Shown: positions 18,053-27,617 of the stretch, piece after piece | Layout: each line of letters opens with the position of its first letter | Numbering within the stretch: the stretch's first letter is position 1 | Assembly: GCA_017983795.1 (NCBI GenBank) | Contig: JAGOAS010000001.1 | Coordinates: 310,001 to 374,000 of the forward strand | Direction of reading: 5' to 3' | DNA from: Piscinibacter sp. | GTDB lineage: Bacteria > Pseudomonadota > Gammaproteobacteria > Burkholderiales > Burkholderiaceae_C | Length of the DNA stretch: 64,000 nucleotides | Position numbers and translations under genes: made by a program | The notes under the pieces: generated by a model | What the model was told of the DNA's origin: nothing | The model's input: the letters and a program-made list of their open reading frames with translations, nothing else | The model's database searches: none

Positions 18053-18868
18053 TCACATCGGTTTGAAGCGATGCGCGTAGAGCCGGCTGACCGTCAGCCG
18101 ATCGGCGTGGCCGCGCAGCGTCAGCGTCACCTTGCCGGCGTCGTCGCGCAGCGCCGTGGCGACGGCGTCGCAGCGCACCACGGTGCCGCGATGCACCTGC
18201 CAGAAGCGCTCCGGGTCGAGCTGCGGCAGCAACTCGCGCAGCGAGGTGCGGATCAGGTGCTCGCGCTCGGCGGTGATGACGCGCACGTACTTGTCGGCCG
18301 CCTCGAAATAGATCACTTCATTGACCGGCACCAGGTGCACGGCCGCGCCCTGGCCGGCCTGGATCACCGTCAGCCGCGGCGACGCGTTCGCCGGCGCCCC
18401 CAGGCCGGGCGCGCCGAGCAGGGCGCGCAACTGCGCCAGCGTGGCCTCGGCATTGACCTCGGCATCGGCGGACGGCGCTGAGGCGCGCCGGCGCAGCGCC
18501 TCGCGCAGGCGCGCGACCGTCTGTGCCAGCCGCTCGGGCTGCACCGGCTTGAGCACGTAGTCGACCGCGGCGCGCTCGAAGGCCTGCAGCGCGTACTGGT
18601 CGTAGGCCGTCACGAACACCAGCAGCGGCGGCGTCTCGCCCTGCGGCCACTCCTCGCCGATCGCCTCGGCCGCTTCCAGCCCGCTCAGGCCGGGCATGCG
18701 GATGTCGAGGAAGGCGATGTCGGGCCGCTGCGCCAGCGCCATCTCCACCGCGGCGGCGCCGTGCGGTGCGATGCCGCTGATCTGCAGCTCGGGCCACAGG
18801 CGCGCGAGTTCGGCGCGCAGATGCTCGGCGAGCAGGGCTTCGTCTTCGGCGATCAGGGCGGTGGTCAT
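18053..18868 (-). CDS. LytTR-family response regulator
   Basis: 271 residues. Receiver domain at 1-120 (IAEDEALL, phospho-Asp in IAFLDIRMPGLSG, Lys in YVLKPVQ), then a linker and a LytTR DNA-binding domain at ~170-271 (VNEVIYFEAADKYVRVIT, FWQVHRGTVVR), the all-beta domain of AgrA/LytR/AlgR-type regulators. It overlaps the upstream sensor kinase by four bases (ATGA) and is its obvious partner. In beta- and gammaproteobacteria such AlgR/AlgZ-like pairs control surface polysaccharide, pili or virulence traits; the target here is unknown. Confidence 0.92.
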   Translation of the reverse strand: MTTALIAEDEALLAEHLRAELARLWPELQISGIAPHGAAAVEMALAQRPDIAFLDIRMPGLSGLEAAEAIGEEWPQGETPPLLVFVTAYDQYALQAFERAAVDYVLKPVQPERLAQTVARLREALRRRASAPSADAEVNAEATLAQLRALLGAPGLGAPANASPRLTVIQAGQGAAVHLVPVNEVIYFEAADKYVRVITAEREHLIRTSLRELLPQLDPERFWQVHRGTVVRCDAVATALRDDAGKVTLTLRGHADRLTVSRLYAHRFKPM

Positions 18869-19941
18869 AGCGGCAGCCTCACGGTGGCGAGCGTGCCGCC
18901 TTCGGCATCGCCGGCGGCTTCCAGGGTGAGCGAGGCGCGCTCGCCGTACAGCGTGGCGAGGCGCTCGCGCACCTGCTGCAGGCCGAAGCGCGTGCCCTCG
19001 CCGGCCGGGGCCGCGAGGCCGACGCCGGTGTCGCGCACGCGCAGCACCAGCATGTCGCCATCGCGCCCCGCGCCGATCTCGATGCGTCCGCCGGCCACCG
19101 CCGGTTCCAGGCCGTGGCGGATGGCGTTTTCCACCAGCGGCTGCAGCAGCAGCGGCGGCACGGGCGCCGTGGCGAGTGCGTCGGGCAGGTCGAGCCGCGT
19201 CTGCAGCCGCGCACCCATGCGCACCTGCATCAGCGCGAGGTAGTCGGCCAGGCGCGAGAACTCGGCGCCCAGCGCATGCCGGCCGACCCGCGAGGCCGAC
19301 AGCGTGGCGCGCAGGAAGGCAATCAGCTGGTCGAGCATGGCCTGCGCGCGCGGCGGGTCGAGCGCGATCAGCACGCGCAGGTTGGCCAGGGTGTTGAAGA
19401 GCATGTGCGGCTCGAGCTGCGATTCGAGCAGCTTCAACTGCGCCTCGGCGGCCTGGCGCCGCGCCTGCTGCGCCTGCGCCTCGATGGCGGCCATGCGGCC
19501 GCGCGTGTAGAAGATCCAGGTGGCGATGGCGCCGGGCACCATCGACATCAGCAGCACCGTCAGCACGCGCTGCGCGCTGCCGCCGTAGACGCTGAGTTCC
19601 TCCCGGCCGGTGAGGCCGTTGCCGATGGCGTGGCCGAACGCGAAGCCGAGGAAGGTGCCGACCACCACCACCGCCGACATCCAGGCCCAGCCCGGCCATT
19701 CGGCATCGGCGCCGGCCCGGTGGCGGTGCACCCAGCGCGCGGCGAGCAGCCGGCCGCCGTCGATGAACAGCCAGCAGCCGAAGGTGACGGGCAGCGCATA
19801 GGCCATCGAGACGCCGATCTGCTGCGGCGCTGCCAGCGAGAAGACCAGGGCGATGGCGGTGCCGATCAGCATCACCCGCAGGCCGCGGGCGAGGAAGCCG
19901 CGCCGTGGCGGCGTGGGAAGAAAGGGCGCGGGGCTGTCCAT
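18865..19941 (-). CDS. LytS/AlgZ-type sensor histidine kinase
   Basis: 358 residues. Four hydrophobic helices lie in the first ~160 residues. The atypical His-kinase signature follows (KLLESQLEPHMLFNTLANLR), where the phospho-acceptor is the His of EPHMLFN, and then an HATPase domain ending at residue 358 (LLLQPLVENAIRHGLEP as N box, DTGVGL and GTRFGLQQVRERL). This is the HPK8 architecture of LytS, YpdA and AlgZ/FimS. It phosphorylates the overlapping LytTR regulator. I start at ATG 19941 rather than upstream because a CACAAT hexamer sits 8 bases before it. Ligand unknown. Confidence 0.9.
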   Translation of the reverse strand: MDSPAPFLPTPPRRGFLARGLRVMLIGTAIALVFSLAAPQQIGVSMAYALPVTFGCWLFIDGGRLLAARWVHRHRAGADAEWPGWAWMSAVVVVGTFLGFAFGHAIGNGLTGREELSVYGGSAQRVLTVLLMSMVPGAIATWIFYTRGRMAAIEAQAQQARRQAAEAQLKLLESQLEPHMLFNTLANLRVLIALDPPRAQAMLDQLIAFLRATLSASRVGRHALGAEFSRLADYLALMQVRMGARLQTRLDLPDALATAPVPPLLLQPLVENAIRHGLEPAVAGGRIEIGAGRDGDMLVLRVRDTGVGLAAPAGEGTRFGLQQVRERLATLYGERASLTLEAAGDAEGGTLATVRLPL

Positions 19942-19949
19942 GGGCGGGC

Positions 19950-19955
19950 ATTGTG
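19950..19955 (-). promoter_or_regulatory. -10-like hexamer CACAAT, LytS-type kinase
   Basis: CACAAT on the minus strand, 8 bases before ATG 19941. It is consistent with a leaderless or near-leaderless transcript of the two-component pair. Confidence 0.35.
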
Positions 19956-20048
19956 CGGCGGCACGGCGCCGCGCCGCCGTCGTGCCGCGACGCAATGCTG
20001 CCGGACGGCGCGAGATGCCGCGCCGGCGGCGCGAACGGTGGGCGCCGC

Positions 20049-20531
20049 TCAGCCGGCCGCCAGAAGCGCGCGGATCTGCTCCACGCGGGCGCGGTTGGCG
20101 CCGAAGTCGCGCCGGCGCAGGCGCGAGGCCGAGCGCACCTGGATCACGCCGGCGCGCGGGTCGAACCAGAACTCGCAGTCGTCGACCCGGCGCAGCCAGC
20201 CGCTGACGAACAGCACGTGCAGGTAGCCGGGGTCGCTGCGTGCCACCTTGGCGCCCGGCAGGCCCTCGGCGATGCGGCGCAGGCGCTCCAGGGTCTGCGG
20301 GCCGCCGCCGGTCACCGGCAAGGGCTCGATCTGGGCATAGGCGCGCTGCGGGTGATCCGGGTAGAGCCTGGCCTGGCTGCTGACGCTGCTGGGCGTCATG
20401 GCGGGCGGCTTGAGGCGCCCGTCGCGCGTGCCGAGGTCACGCGGCATCGGCCCGGCGAACAGGCCGAACTGCGCGCCCAGCGCAACCAGCACGGCGAGCA
20501 GCAGGAGGACGAGGAGGGCGGTCTGGAACAC
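20049..20531 (-). CDS. DUF1499 family protein with N-terminal membrane helix
   Basis: 160 residues. One N-terminal transmembrane helix (about 3-25, FQTALLVLLLLAVLVALGAQ) precedes a DUF1499 domain with its signatures YLHVLFVSGWLRRVDDCEFWF, and near the end SASRLRRRDFGANRARVEQI. The family is widespread in proteobacteria and of unknown function, probably envelope-facing. The start is uncertain: GTG 20531 is the best choice because a CACAAT hexamer lies exactly 6 bases upstream; no ATG is available between it and the helix. Divergent from the M14-like peptidase gene, with about 100 bases of shared control region. Confidence 0.75.
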   Translation of the reverse strand: MFQTALLVLLLLAVLVALGAQFGLFAGPMPRDLGTRDGRLKPPAMTPSSVSSQARLYPDHPQRAYAQIEPLPVTGGGPQTLERLRRIAEGLPGAKVARSDPGYLHVLFVSGWLRRVDDCEFWFDPRAGVIQVRSASRLRRRDFGANRARVEQIRALLAAG

Positions 20532-20537
20532 GCGATG

Positions 20538-20543
20538 ATTGTG
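20538..20543 (-). promoter_or_regulatory. -10-like hexamer CACAAT, DUF1499 gene
   Basis: CACAAT on the minus strand, six bases before GTG 20531. It supports both the non-ATG start and a leaderless message. Confidence 0.35.
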
Positions 20544-20592
20544 CCGTCGAGCGATCGTGCGGCCACGCGAGCATGGGGCCATCCCCGCCCGA

Positions 20593-20598
20593 TATAGT
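20593..20598 (+). promoter_or_regulatory. -10-like hexamer TATAGT, peptidase gene
   Basis: TATAGT lies 33 bases before ATG 20632 of the M14-like peptidase, in the divergent region shared with the DUF1499 gene. No clear -35 is seen. Confidence 0.4.
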
Positions 20599-20631
20599 GC
20601 GCGCTCTGCCACCTCCGGCCGCCCCAAGCCC

Positions 20632-22302
20632 ATGCATCGAACGCCGATCGTCGTGTTGTTCGCCGCCCTGCTGGGCGCCTGCGCCACCGTCGCACCGCCG
20701 CGGGCGCCGCAGCCTGCGCCACCGCGCCCAGCCGCGGTGGCGGTCTCGCTGCCGACGCCACAGCCGTCCGTGCCGGCGTCTGCGCCCGCCGCTGCAGCGC
20801 CGGGCGGGCCCTACGGGTCGGCGGTCATGGCGCGCTTCCCGGATCCGGCCGTGCGCTACGCCACCCCGGCCTTCACCAGCAATGCCGAACTGCAGGCGCA
20901 GCTGCGCGAGCTCGTTCGCGAGGCCAAGGCCGCCGGCAGCCGCGCGCAGCTGCTGGTGGCGGGCGTCTCGCAGACCGGGCAGCCGATCGAGGCGCTGCTG
21001 CTGTCGCGCCAGGCCGATCTCGAGCCGGCCGCCCTGCGCGCCTCGGGCCGTACCACCGTGCTGCTCATCGGCCAGCAGCATGGCGACGAACCGGCCGGCG
21101 CCGAGGCCTTGCTCGCGCTGGCGCATTCGCTGGCGCAGGGCAGCCTGGCGCCGCGCCTGGACGGGCTCAACGTGATCGTGCTGCCGCGTGCCAACCCCGA
21201 CGGCGCGCAGGCTGGCCGGCGCGCCACCGCCAGCGGCATCGACCTCAACCGCGACCACGTGCTGCTGCGCACGCCCGAGGCGCAGGCCATCGCCGGGCTG
21301 ATGCGCGACTACGCGCCGGCCGTCGTCGTCGATGCGCACGAATACCCGGCCGTTGCGCCCTACCTCGACAAGTTCGGCGGTGTGGCGCGTGCCGATGCGC
21401 TGCTGCAGTATGCGATGGCGCCCAACGTGCACGAGTTCGTCAGCCGCGCGGCCGAGGAGTGGTTCCGCCGGCCGCTGCTCGAGCGCCTGCAGCGCGAAGG
21501 CCTGACGAGCGACTGGTACCACACGCTCGCCACGGCGCCCGACGATCGGCGCGTGGCGATGGGCGCGCCGCGCCCCGACCTGGGCCGCAATGCCGCCGGG
21601 CTGCGCCACGCGGTGAGCCTGCTGGTGGAGACGCGCGGCAGCGAGCTCGGCCGCACGCACTTCGCGCGCCGCGTGCACACCCAGGTGGTGGCGATGGAAA
21701 GCGTGCTGGCCAGCGCCGCGGCGCGCGCCGACGATCTCGCCAAGCTGCGCCGCTTCGTCGAGACCGAGACGGTGGCCCAGGCCTGCAGCGGCGAGACGGT
21801 CGTCGAGGCGGCGAGCACGCCGAGCGAATACCTGCTCAAGCTGATCGATCCGGCCAGCGGCGCCGACATGCCGGTCAACGTGGCCTGGGATTCGGCGCTG
21901 CAGCTGCAGACCCTGCGCGCCCGCGCCCGGCCCTGCGGCTACTGGCTGGCGGCCGGCGAGCGCGACGCCGCGCTGCGCCTGCGCGGCCTGGGGCTCACCG
22001 TGCAGCGCATCGAGGAGCAGGGCGTGGTGCGCGGCGAGAGCTACCGCGAGACCTCGCGCGCGGCCGTGGCCGACAGCCCCGGCGCGCTGCAGCCGCAGGT
22101 GGAAACCGTGCCGGCGCTGCTCGACGTGGCGCCGGGCAGCTGGTATGTGCCGCTCGACCAGCCGCTGGCCGGCCTGGCCATCGCCGCGCTGGAGCCCGAT
22201 ACGCCCGTCAGCTACGTCACGCAGGGCGTGATAGCCGGTGGCGTGCACGCGGTGTCGCGCGTGCTGGCGCGGCCGGGCTTCCGCCTCGGCACGCTGCCCT
22301 GA
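20632..22302 (+). CDS. M14-family zinc carboxypeptidase, predicted lipoprotein
   Basis: 556 residues. A lipoprotein signal peptide is visible (VLFAALLGACATV, lipobox LLGAC with Cys near residue 16), followed by a Pro-rich linker. The catalytic domain begins near residue 85. The M14 zinc motif HxxE is in GQQHGDEPAGAEALL, DLNRDH is the substrate-carboxylate Asn-Arg pair, and DAHEY supplies the third zinc ligand region. The enzyme should remove C-terminal residues from peptides, possibly cell-wall peptides, at the outer membrane or in the periplasm. The last ~200 residues form an additional domain I cannot name. Single-gene unit, convergent with the HerA-like gene (15 bases between stops). Confidence 0.85.
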   Translation: MHRTPIVVLFAALLGACATVAPPRAPQPAPPRPAAVAVSLPTPQPSVPASAPAAAAPGGPYGSAVMARFPDPAVRYATPAFTSNAELQAQLRELVREAKAAGSRAQLLVAGVSQTGQPIEALLLSRQADLEPAALRASGRTTVLLIGQQHGDEPAGAEALLALAHSLAQGSLAPRLDGLNVIVLPRANPDGAQAGRRATASGIDLNRDHVLLRTPEAQAIAGLMRDYAPAVVVDAHEYPAVAPYLDKFGGVARADALLQYAMAPNVHEFVSRAAEEWFRRPLLERLQREGLTSDWYHTLATAPDDRRVAMGAPRPDLGRNAAGLRHAVSLLVETRGSELGRTHFARRVHTQVVAMESVLASAAARADDLAKLRRFVETETVAQACSGETVVEAASTPSEYLLKLIDPASGADMPVNVAWDSALQLQTLRARARPCGYWLAAGERDAALRLRGLGLTVQRIEEQGVVRGESYRETSRAAVADSPGALQPQVETVPALLDVAPGSWYVPLDQPLAGLAIAALEPDTPVSYVTQGVIAGGVHAVSRVLARPGFRLGTLP

Positions 22303-22317
22303 TCGGGCGAGAAGCCG

Positions 22318-23883
22318 TCAGCGCCGCCGCGAGCCGCCGCCCAGGATGCCGCCCAGCACGCCGCGGATGATCTCGCGGCCCACCGCCGAGCCGACGCTGC
22401 GCATCGCCGACTTGGCGGCCGCCTCGGCCAGGCCCTCGCGCTTGCCGCCGCGCGGGCCGGTGGAGCCGAAGATCACGTCCTTCAGGCCGTCGAACATGCC
22501 GCCGCCGGAGGCCTGCGTGGGCGCCGGCGCCTGGCCGGGCAGCGGCTTGGTGCCCTTGACGGCGGCATCCGCCTCGTCGGCCATGCTGCGCGCGTTGTCG
22601 GCGCTCTGGGCGGCGCGGCCCTTGAGCTTCTCGTAGGCCGATTCGCGGTCGACCGCCTTCTCGTACACGCCCGCCACCAGCGAGCCGGCGATCAGCGCCT
22701 TGCGCTGCTCGGGCGTGATCGGGCCGATCTGGCTGCCCGGCGGGATCACGAACACGCGCTCGGTGACGCTGGGGCGGCCCTTCTCGTCGAGGAAGCTGAT
22801 CAGCGCCTCGCCCACCGCGAGTTCGCCGATGGCGGTCTCGATGTCCAGCTTGGGGTTGGCGCGCATGGTGGTGGCCGCCGCCTTCACCGCCTTCTGGTCG
22901 CGCGGCGTGAAGGCACGCAGCGCGTGCTGCACGCGGTTGCCGAGCTGGGCCAGCACGGTGTCGGGGATGTCCAGCGGGTTCTGCGTCACGAAGTACACGC
23001 CCACGCCCTTGGAGCGCACCAGGCGCACCACCAGCTCGATGCGCTGGATCAACGCCGCCGGCGCGTCCTTGAAGAGCAGGTGCGCCTCGTCGAAGAAGAA
23101 CACCAGCTTGGGCTTGTCGAGGTCGCCCACCTCGGGCAACTGCTCGAACAGCTCGGAGAGCATCCACAGCAGGAAGGTGGCGTAGAGCTGCGGCGCGTTC
23201 ATCAGCTTGTCCGCCGTCAGGATGTTGACCACGCCCATGCCGCGCTCGGCCTGCATGAAATCCTGGATGTCGAGCATGGGCTCGCCGAAGAACTTGTCGC
23301 CGCCCTGTTCCTCGATCTGCAGCAGGCCGCGCTGGATGGCGCCCACGCTGGCCGCGCTGACGTTGCCGTACTCGGTCTGGAACTCGCTCGCGTTGTCGGC
23401 CACGTACTGCAGCATGGCGCGCAGGTCCTTCAAGTCGAGCAGCGCCAGGCCGTGGTCGTCGGCGATCTTGAACACCAGGGTCAGCACGCCCTGCTGCGTC
23501 TCGTTGAGCGCCAGCATGCGCGAGAGCAGCAGCGGGCCCATGTCGGACACGGTGGCGCGCACCGGGTGGCCCTGCTCGCCGAAGACGTCCCACAGCGTGG
23601 CCGGGCAGACCAGCGGCTGCGGCTCGGGCAGGCCGCGTTCCTTGATGATGGCCGCCAGCTTGGGCGAGAGCGAGCCCTTCTGGGTGATGCCGGTCAGGTC
23701 ACCCTTGACGTCGGCCATGAACACCGGCACGCCCATCTTCGAGAAGTTCTCGGCCAGCGTCTGCAGCGTGATGGTCTTGCCGGTGCCGGTGGCGCCGGTG
23801 ATCAGGCCGTGGCGATTCGCCAGCGCCGGCAGCAGGTGGCATTCGACGTCGCCGTGCTTGGCAACCAGGATCGGATCGGGCAT
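22318..23883 (-). CDS. HerA-like DUF853 ATPase
   Basis: 521 residues. The protein belongs to the DUF853 branch of the HerA/FtsK ATPases. Walker A is in [16 protein letters not shown], Walker B in [15 protein letters not shown], and [19 protein letters not shown] holds the sensor region. The family is often annotated as a predicted DNA helicase or NTPase; its cellular role is not settled. The C-terminal ~60 residues are Gly/Arg-rich. Start at ATG 23883 with AGGAGG 8 bases upstream; an upstream ATG in frame is less likely. Stands alone, divergent from the yebC operon. Confidence 0.88.
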   Translation of the reverse strand: MPDPILVAKHGDVECHLLPALANRHGLITGATGTGKTITLQTLAENFSKMGVPVFMADVKGDLTGITQKGSLSPKLAAIIKERGLPEPQPLVCPATLWDVFGEQGHPVRATVSDMGPLLLSRMLALNETQQGVLTLVFKIADDHGLALLDLKDLRAMLQYVADNASEFQTEYGNVSAASVGAIQRGLLQIEEQGGDKFFGEPMLDIQDFMQAERGMGVVNILTADKLMNAPQLYATFLLWMLSELFEQLPEVGDLDKPKLVFFFDEAHLLFKDAPAALIQRIELVVRLVRSKGVGVYFVTQNPLDIPDTVLAQLGNRVQHALRAFTPRDQKAVKAAATTMRANPKLDIETAIGELAVGEALISFLDEKGRPSVTERVFVIPPGSQIGPITPEQRKALIAGSLVAGVYEKAVDRESAYEKLKGRAAQSADNARSMADEADAAVKGTKPLPGQAPAPTQASGGGMFDGLKDVIFGSTGPRGGKREGLAEAAAKSAMRSVGSAVGREIIRGVLGGILGGGSRRR

Positions 23884-23923
23884 CGCTTGCCTCCTGAAAG
23901 GGCGGGGGCCGTGGGGGGGAACG

Positions 23924-23929
23924 TAAAAT
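23924..23929 (+). promoter_or_regulatory. -10-like hexamer TAAAAT, yebC operon
   Basis: TAAAAT within the only A/T-rich stretch between the HerA-like gene and yebC, 62 bases before ATG 23992. It is a plausible promoter for the nine-gene run yebC to rng. The -35 region is GC-rich and shows no match. Confidence 0.4.
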
Positions 23930-23991
23930 CGCAGTCTAGCCAACTACAGAGGGCGGCCACCGATCGAAGTGGCGCCAACGCAGAGGAACTT

Positions 23992-24717
23992 ATGGCCGGT
24001 CATTCCAAGTGGGCCAACATCCAGCACCGCAAGGGTCGCCAGGACGAGAAGCGCGGCAAGATCTGGACACGCATCATCCGCGAGATCATGGTCGCGGCGC
24101 GCCAGGGCGGCGGTGACGCGGCGATGAACCCCAGGCTGCGTCTGGCCATCGACAAGGCCAAGGCCGCCAACATGCCGGCCGACACCATCAAGAAGAACGT
24201 CGACAAGGCCACCGGCAACCTCGAGGGCGTGAGCTACGAGGAGATCCGCTACGAGGGCTACGGCATCGGCGGCGCGGCCATCATCGTCGACTGTATGACC
24301 GACAACCGCGTGCGCACCGTGGCCGAGGTGCGCCACGCCTTCAGCAAGTACGGCGGCAACCTCGGCACCGAAGGCTCGGTGGCCTTCCAGTTCAAGCACT
24401 GCGGCCAATTCGTGTTCGCGCCGGGCACCAGCGAAGACAAGGTGATGGAGCTCGCGCTCGAAGCCGGCGCGGAAGACGTGGTGACGGGCGAAGACGGCTC
24501 CATCGAGGTGCTGTGCGCGCCGGCCGATTTCGAGGCGGTGAAGAACGCGCTCGAAGCCGGCGGCCTCAAGCCCGAGATCGCCGAGGTGACGATGCGCGCC
24601 GAGAACACGATCGAGCTTTCCGGCGAAGACGCGCAGCGCATGCAGAAGCTGCTCGACGTCATCGAGGATCTCGACGACGTGCAGGACGTCTATCACAACG
24701 CCGAGCTCGAAGAATGA
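23992..24717 (+). CDS. yebC: YebC/PmpR family protein (TACO1-like)
   Basis: 241 residues, the usual family length. The N-terminus [20 protein letters not shown] is diagnostic, followed by the three-domain YebC fold (conserved [12 protein letters not shown]). YebC proteins are described as transcription regulators and, more recently, as ribosome-associated factors that help translate poly-Pro stretches, like mitochondrial TACO1. A GAGGAA ribosome site lies 7 bases upstream. The stop overlaps purD by four bases (ATGA). Confidence 0.96.
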   Translation: MAGHSKWANIQHRKGRQDEKRGKIWTRIIREIMVAARQGGGDAAMNPRLRLAIDKAKAANMPADTIKKNVDKATGNLEGVSYEEIRYEGYGIGGAAIIVDCMTDNRVRTVAEVRHAFSKYGGNLGTEGSVAFQFKHCGQFVFAPGTSEDKVMELALEAGAEDVVTGEDGSIEVLCAPADFEAVKNALEAGGLKPEIAEVTMRAENTIELSGEDAQRMQKLLDVIEDLDDVQDVYHNAELEE

Positions 24718-26000
24718 AAGTCCTCGTGATCGGCGGCGGCGGGCGCGAGCACGCGCTGGCCTGGAAGCTGGTTCAGTCGGCGCGGGTACAGACGGTCTAC
24801 GTCGCGCCCGGCAACGGCGGCACGGCGCTCGACAAGCGCCTGCACAACCTCGCCATCACCGACCCCGCGGCGCTGGCCGATTTCGCGCTGGCCGAGAAGA
24901 TCGCGCTCACGGTGGTGGGCCCCGAGGCACCGCTGGCCGCCGGCGTGGTCGACACCTTCCGCGCGCGCGGCCTGCGCATCTTCGGGCCGACCAAGGCCGC
25001 GGCGCAGCTGGAGAGCTCCAAGGCCTTCGCCAAGGAGTTCATGAAGCGCCACGGCATCCCGACCGCGGGCTACGAGACCTTCTCGGATCCGGCCGCGGCG
25101 CATGCCTACGTCACGGCCAAGGGCGCGCCCATCGTCATCAAGGCCGACGGCCTGGCGGCGGGCAAGGGCGTGGTGGTCGCGACGACGCTCGATGAAGCGC
25201 ACCAGGCGATAGCCTGGATGCTCGCCGGCGACGACAACAAGCTCGGCGTGCAGCACAACCAGGGCGGCGCACGCGTGGTGATCGAGGATTTCCTCGAAGG
25301 CGAGGAGGCCAGCTTCATCGTCGTGGCCGACGGCCGCAACGTCGTGCCGCTGGCCACCAGCCAGGACCACAAGCGCCTGCTGGATCACGACCAGGGCCCC
25401 AACACCGGCGGCATGGGCGCCTACTCGCCGGCGCCGGTGGTCACGCCCAACGTGCATGCGCGCGTGATGCACGAGATCATCCTGCCCACGCTGGCCGGCA
25501 TGGCGGCCGACGGCATGCCCTTCACCGGCTTCCTCTACGCCGGCCTGATGATCGACGCGCAGGGCCAGCCGCGCACGGTGGAGTTCAACTGCCGCATGGG
25601 CGACCCGGAGACGCAGCCCATCATGATGCGGCTGAAGAGCGACCTGTTCGAGCTGCTGATGCACGCCACCGGCGCCACGCTCGACAAGGTCGAGCTCGAG
25701 TGGGATCGCCGCACCGCGCTGGGCGTGGTGATGGCCGCGCACGGCTACCCGCTCACGCCGCGCAAGGGCGATGTCATCACGGGCATCCCGGCCGAGGCCG
25801 ACGACGCCATCGTCTTCCACGCCGGCAGCACGCTGGCCGACGGGCAATTGCGCGTCAGCGGCGGCCGCGTGCTGTGCGTGACGGCGCTGGGCGATTCGGT
25901 CAAGCAGGCGCAGGCGCGCGCCTACGAGATGCTGCGCCCGATCCGCTTCGACGGCGCGCAATACCGCAGTGACATCGGTCATCGCGCCATCAAGCGCTGA
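24714..26000 (+). CDS. purD: Phosphoribosylamine-glycine ligase
   Basis: 428 residues, standard length. PurD (GARS) makes glycinamide ribonucleotide, step two of purine synthesis. The start [19 protein letters not shown] is the classic N-terminal loop, and ATP-grasp features include [14 protein letters not shown], the [10 protein letters not shown] loop and [12 protein letters not shown] with metal ligands. Translationally coupled to yebC; the acyltransferase ATG follows one base after its stop. Confidence 0.97.
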   Translation: MKVLVIGGGGREHALAWKLVQSARVQTVYVAPGNGGTALDKRLHNLAITDPAALADFALAEKIALTVVGPEAPLAAGVVDTFRARGLRIFGPTKAAAQLESSKAFAKEFMKRHGIPTAGYETFSDPAAAHAYVTAKGAPIVIKADGLAAGKGVVVATTLDEAHQAIAWMLAGDDNKLGVQHNQGGARVVIEDFLEGEEASFIVVADGRNVVPLATSQDHKRLLDHDQGPNTGGMGAYSPAPVVTPNVHARVMHEIILPTLAGMAADGMPFTGFLYAGLMIDAQGQPRTVEFNCRMGDPETQPIMMRLKSDLFELLMHATGATLDKVELEWDRRTALGVVMAAHGYPLTPRKGDVITGIPAEADDAIVFHAGSTLADGQLRVSGGRVLCVTALGDSVKQAQARAYEMLRPIRFDGAQYRSDIGHRAIKR

Positions 26001-26001
26001 T

Positions 26002-26688
26002 ATGGCCCCCCCCCGGAGCGCCTTCGGCACTCCCCCCCAGGGGGGCGCCGCCGGCGGACCGGCAGAGCCGGATCCGCGGCGGCCGCTTGAACTCGTCGAA
26101 CGACCTGTTCAGCTGCGCGGCAGCGCGCTGGCGCGCGGCCTGCTGCGCGCGGCCGGCTGGCGCGTGGTGTTCGACGGCCTGCCGGCGGCGCAGGGCGTGG
26201 CGATCGTCTACCCGCACACCTCGAACTGGGATTTCGTCGTCGGCATCCTCGCCAAGTGGAGCATCGGCATCCCGGTCACCTTCTGGGGCAAGGACAGCCT
26301 GTTTCGTGTGCCGCTGTTCGGCCCCTGGCTGCGCTGGCTGGGCGGCGTGCCGGTGGACCGCAAGAATGCCAGCGGCATCGTCGGCCAGATGGCCGATGCG
26401 CTCACGCAGGCGCGCGCCGACGGGCGCTTCCTGTGGCTCGCGCTCGCACCCGAGGGCACGCGCAGCCACGGCGAAGGCTGGCGCAGCGGCTTCTACCACG
26501 TGACCACCGCGGCGCAGGTGCCGCTCGCCCTGGTGTTCCTCGACTACGCGCGCCGCGAAGTCGGTTTCCGGCGCTTCCTGCAACTCAGCGGCGATCCCGC
26601 CGCCGACATGGCCGCGATCGCGCAAGGCTTCGGCGCGTTCCAGGGCCGCCGGCCGCAGCTCGCCGCGCCGATCCGCTTCAAGTCATGA
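26002..26688 (+). CDS. 1-acyl-sn-glycerol-3-phosphate acyltransferase-like protein
   Basis: 228 residues. PlsC-type acyltransferase: catalytic block I is HTSNWD (HX4D) and block III is EGTRS, with the hydrophobic [15 protein letters not shown] around the active site. It probably acylates a glycerophospholipid or related lipid at the inner membrane; the substrate cannot be told. The N-terminal ~27 residues ([18 protein letters not shown] and on) are encoded by a GC-rich inverted-repeat element and have no counterpart in the family as I know it. There is no other ATG/GTG/TTG before the conserved part, so either the repeat is translated or a CTG further in is used. Overlaps hemF by four bases. 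Confidence 0.8.
   Translation: MAPPRSAFGTPPQGGAAGGPAEPDPRRPLELVERPVQLRGSALARGLLRAAGWRVVFDGLPAAQGVAIVYPHTSNWDFVVGILAKWSIGIPVTFWGKDSLFRVPLFGPWLRWLGGVPVDRKNASGIVGQMADALTQARADGRFLWLALAPEGTRSHGEGWRSGFYHVTTAAQVPLALVFLDYARREVGFRRFLQLSGDPAADMAAIAQGFGAFQGRRPQLAAPIRFKS
26003..26085. repeat. GC-rich hairpin element inside the acyltransferase 5' end
   Basis: Starts with a long C run, then GGAGCGCCTTCGGCACTCC (hairpin-like), CCCCCCC/GGGGGG and CCGGCGG/ACCGGC. It resembles in its composition and C-run/G-run hairpin the intergenic element at 9001-9060. It occupies the junction between purD and the conserved part of the acyltransferase and seems to have become coding. Confidence 0.5.
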
Positions 26689-27617
26689 CCGATCTTGATA
26701 TCACCAAGGTGCGCGAATACCTGCTCGCACTGCAGGATCGCATCGTCACCACCCTGCAGGCCGAAGACCGCAAGGCCTTCGTCAGCGACGGCTGGACGCG
26801 CCCGGCCGGTGGCGCTCTCGAAGGCGACGGCCTCTCGCGTCTGGTGGAAGAAGGCAATCTGCTCGAGCGCGGCGGCTGCAACTTCAGCCACGTCAAGGGC
26901 AAGGCCATGCCGCCCTCGGCCACCGCGCACCGGCCCGAGCTGGCCGGCGCGCCCTTCGAGGCGCTGGGCGTCTCGCTGGTGTTCCACCCGCGCAACCCCT
27001 ACGTGCCGACGGTGCACATGAACGTGCGCATGTTCGCCGCCAAGCCAGAGGGCCGCGAGCCGGTGGCCTGGTTCGGCGGCGGCATGGACCTCACGCCGTA
27101 CTACGGGCAGGAGGAAGACGCGGCGCACTTCCACCGCGTCTGCCGCGACGCGCTCGCGCCCTTCGGCGAGGACAAGTACCCGCGCTTCAAGCGCTGGTGC
27201 GACGACTATTTCTTCCTCAAGCACCGCAACGAGCCGCGCGGCATCGGCGGGGTGTTCTTCGACGACTTCGCCGAGCTCGGCTTCGAGCGCAGCTTCGCCA
27301 TGATCCGCGCCGTCGGCGACGCCTTCCTCGAGGCCTACCTGCCGATCGTGAAACGCCGCCGCGACACGCCTTACGGCGAGCGCGAGCGCGACTTCCAGGC
27401 CTACCGGCGCGGGCGCTACGTCGAGTTCAACCTCGTGTTCGACCGCGGCACGCTGTTCGGCCTGCAGTCGGGCGGGCGCACCGAGAGCATCCTGATGTCC
27501 ATGCCGCCGCTGGTGAAGTGGCGCTACGACTGGCATCCGGCCGAGGGCACGCCCGAGGCCAGGCTCTACAGCGATTTCCTGCGCCCGCGCGACTGGGCGG
27601 ATTGGACGGCGTCTTGA
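26685..27617 (+). CDS. hemF: Oxygen-dependent coproporphyrinogen III oxidase
   Basis: 310 residues, usual size. HemF converts coproporphyrinogen III to protoporphyrinogen IX using O2, in the cytosol. Signatures seen: [24 protein letters not shown], the [10 protein letters not shown] loop and [16 protein letters not shown]. Heme from this route would supply the cbb3-like oxidase elsewhere in the window. Coupled by ATGA overlap to the acyltransferase and by TTGA overlap to nadD. Confidence 0.97.
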   Translation: MTDLDITKVREYLLALQDRIVTTLQAEDRKAFVSDGWTRPAGGALEGDGLSRLVEEGNLLERGGCNFSHVKGKAMPPSATAHRPELAGAPFEALGVSLVFHPRNPYVPTVHMNVRMFAAKPEGREPVAWFGGGMDLTPYYGQEEDAAHFHRVCRDALAPFGEDKYPRFKRWCDDYFFLKHRNEPRGIGGVFFDDFAELGFERSFAMIRAVGDAFLEAYLPIVKRRRDTPYGERERDFQAYRRGRYVEFNLVFDRGTLFGLQSGGRTESILMSMPPLVKWRYDWHPAEGTPEARLYSDFLRPRDWADWTAS

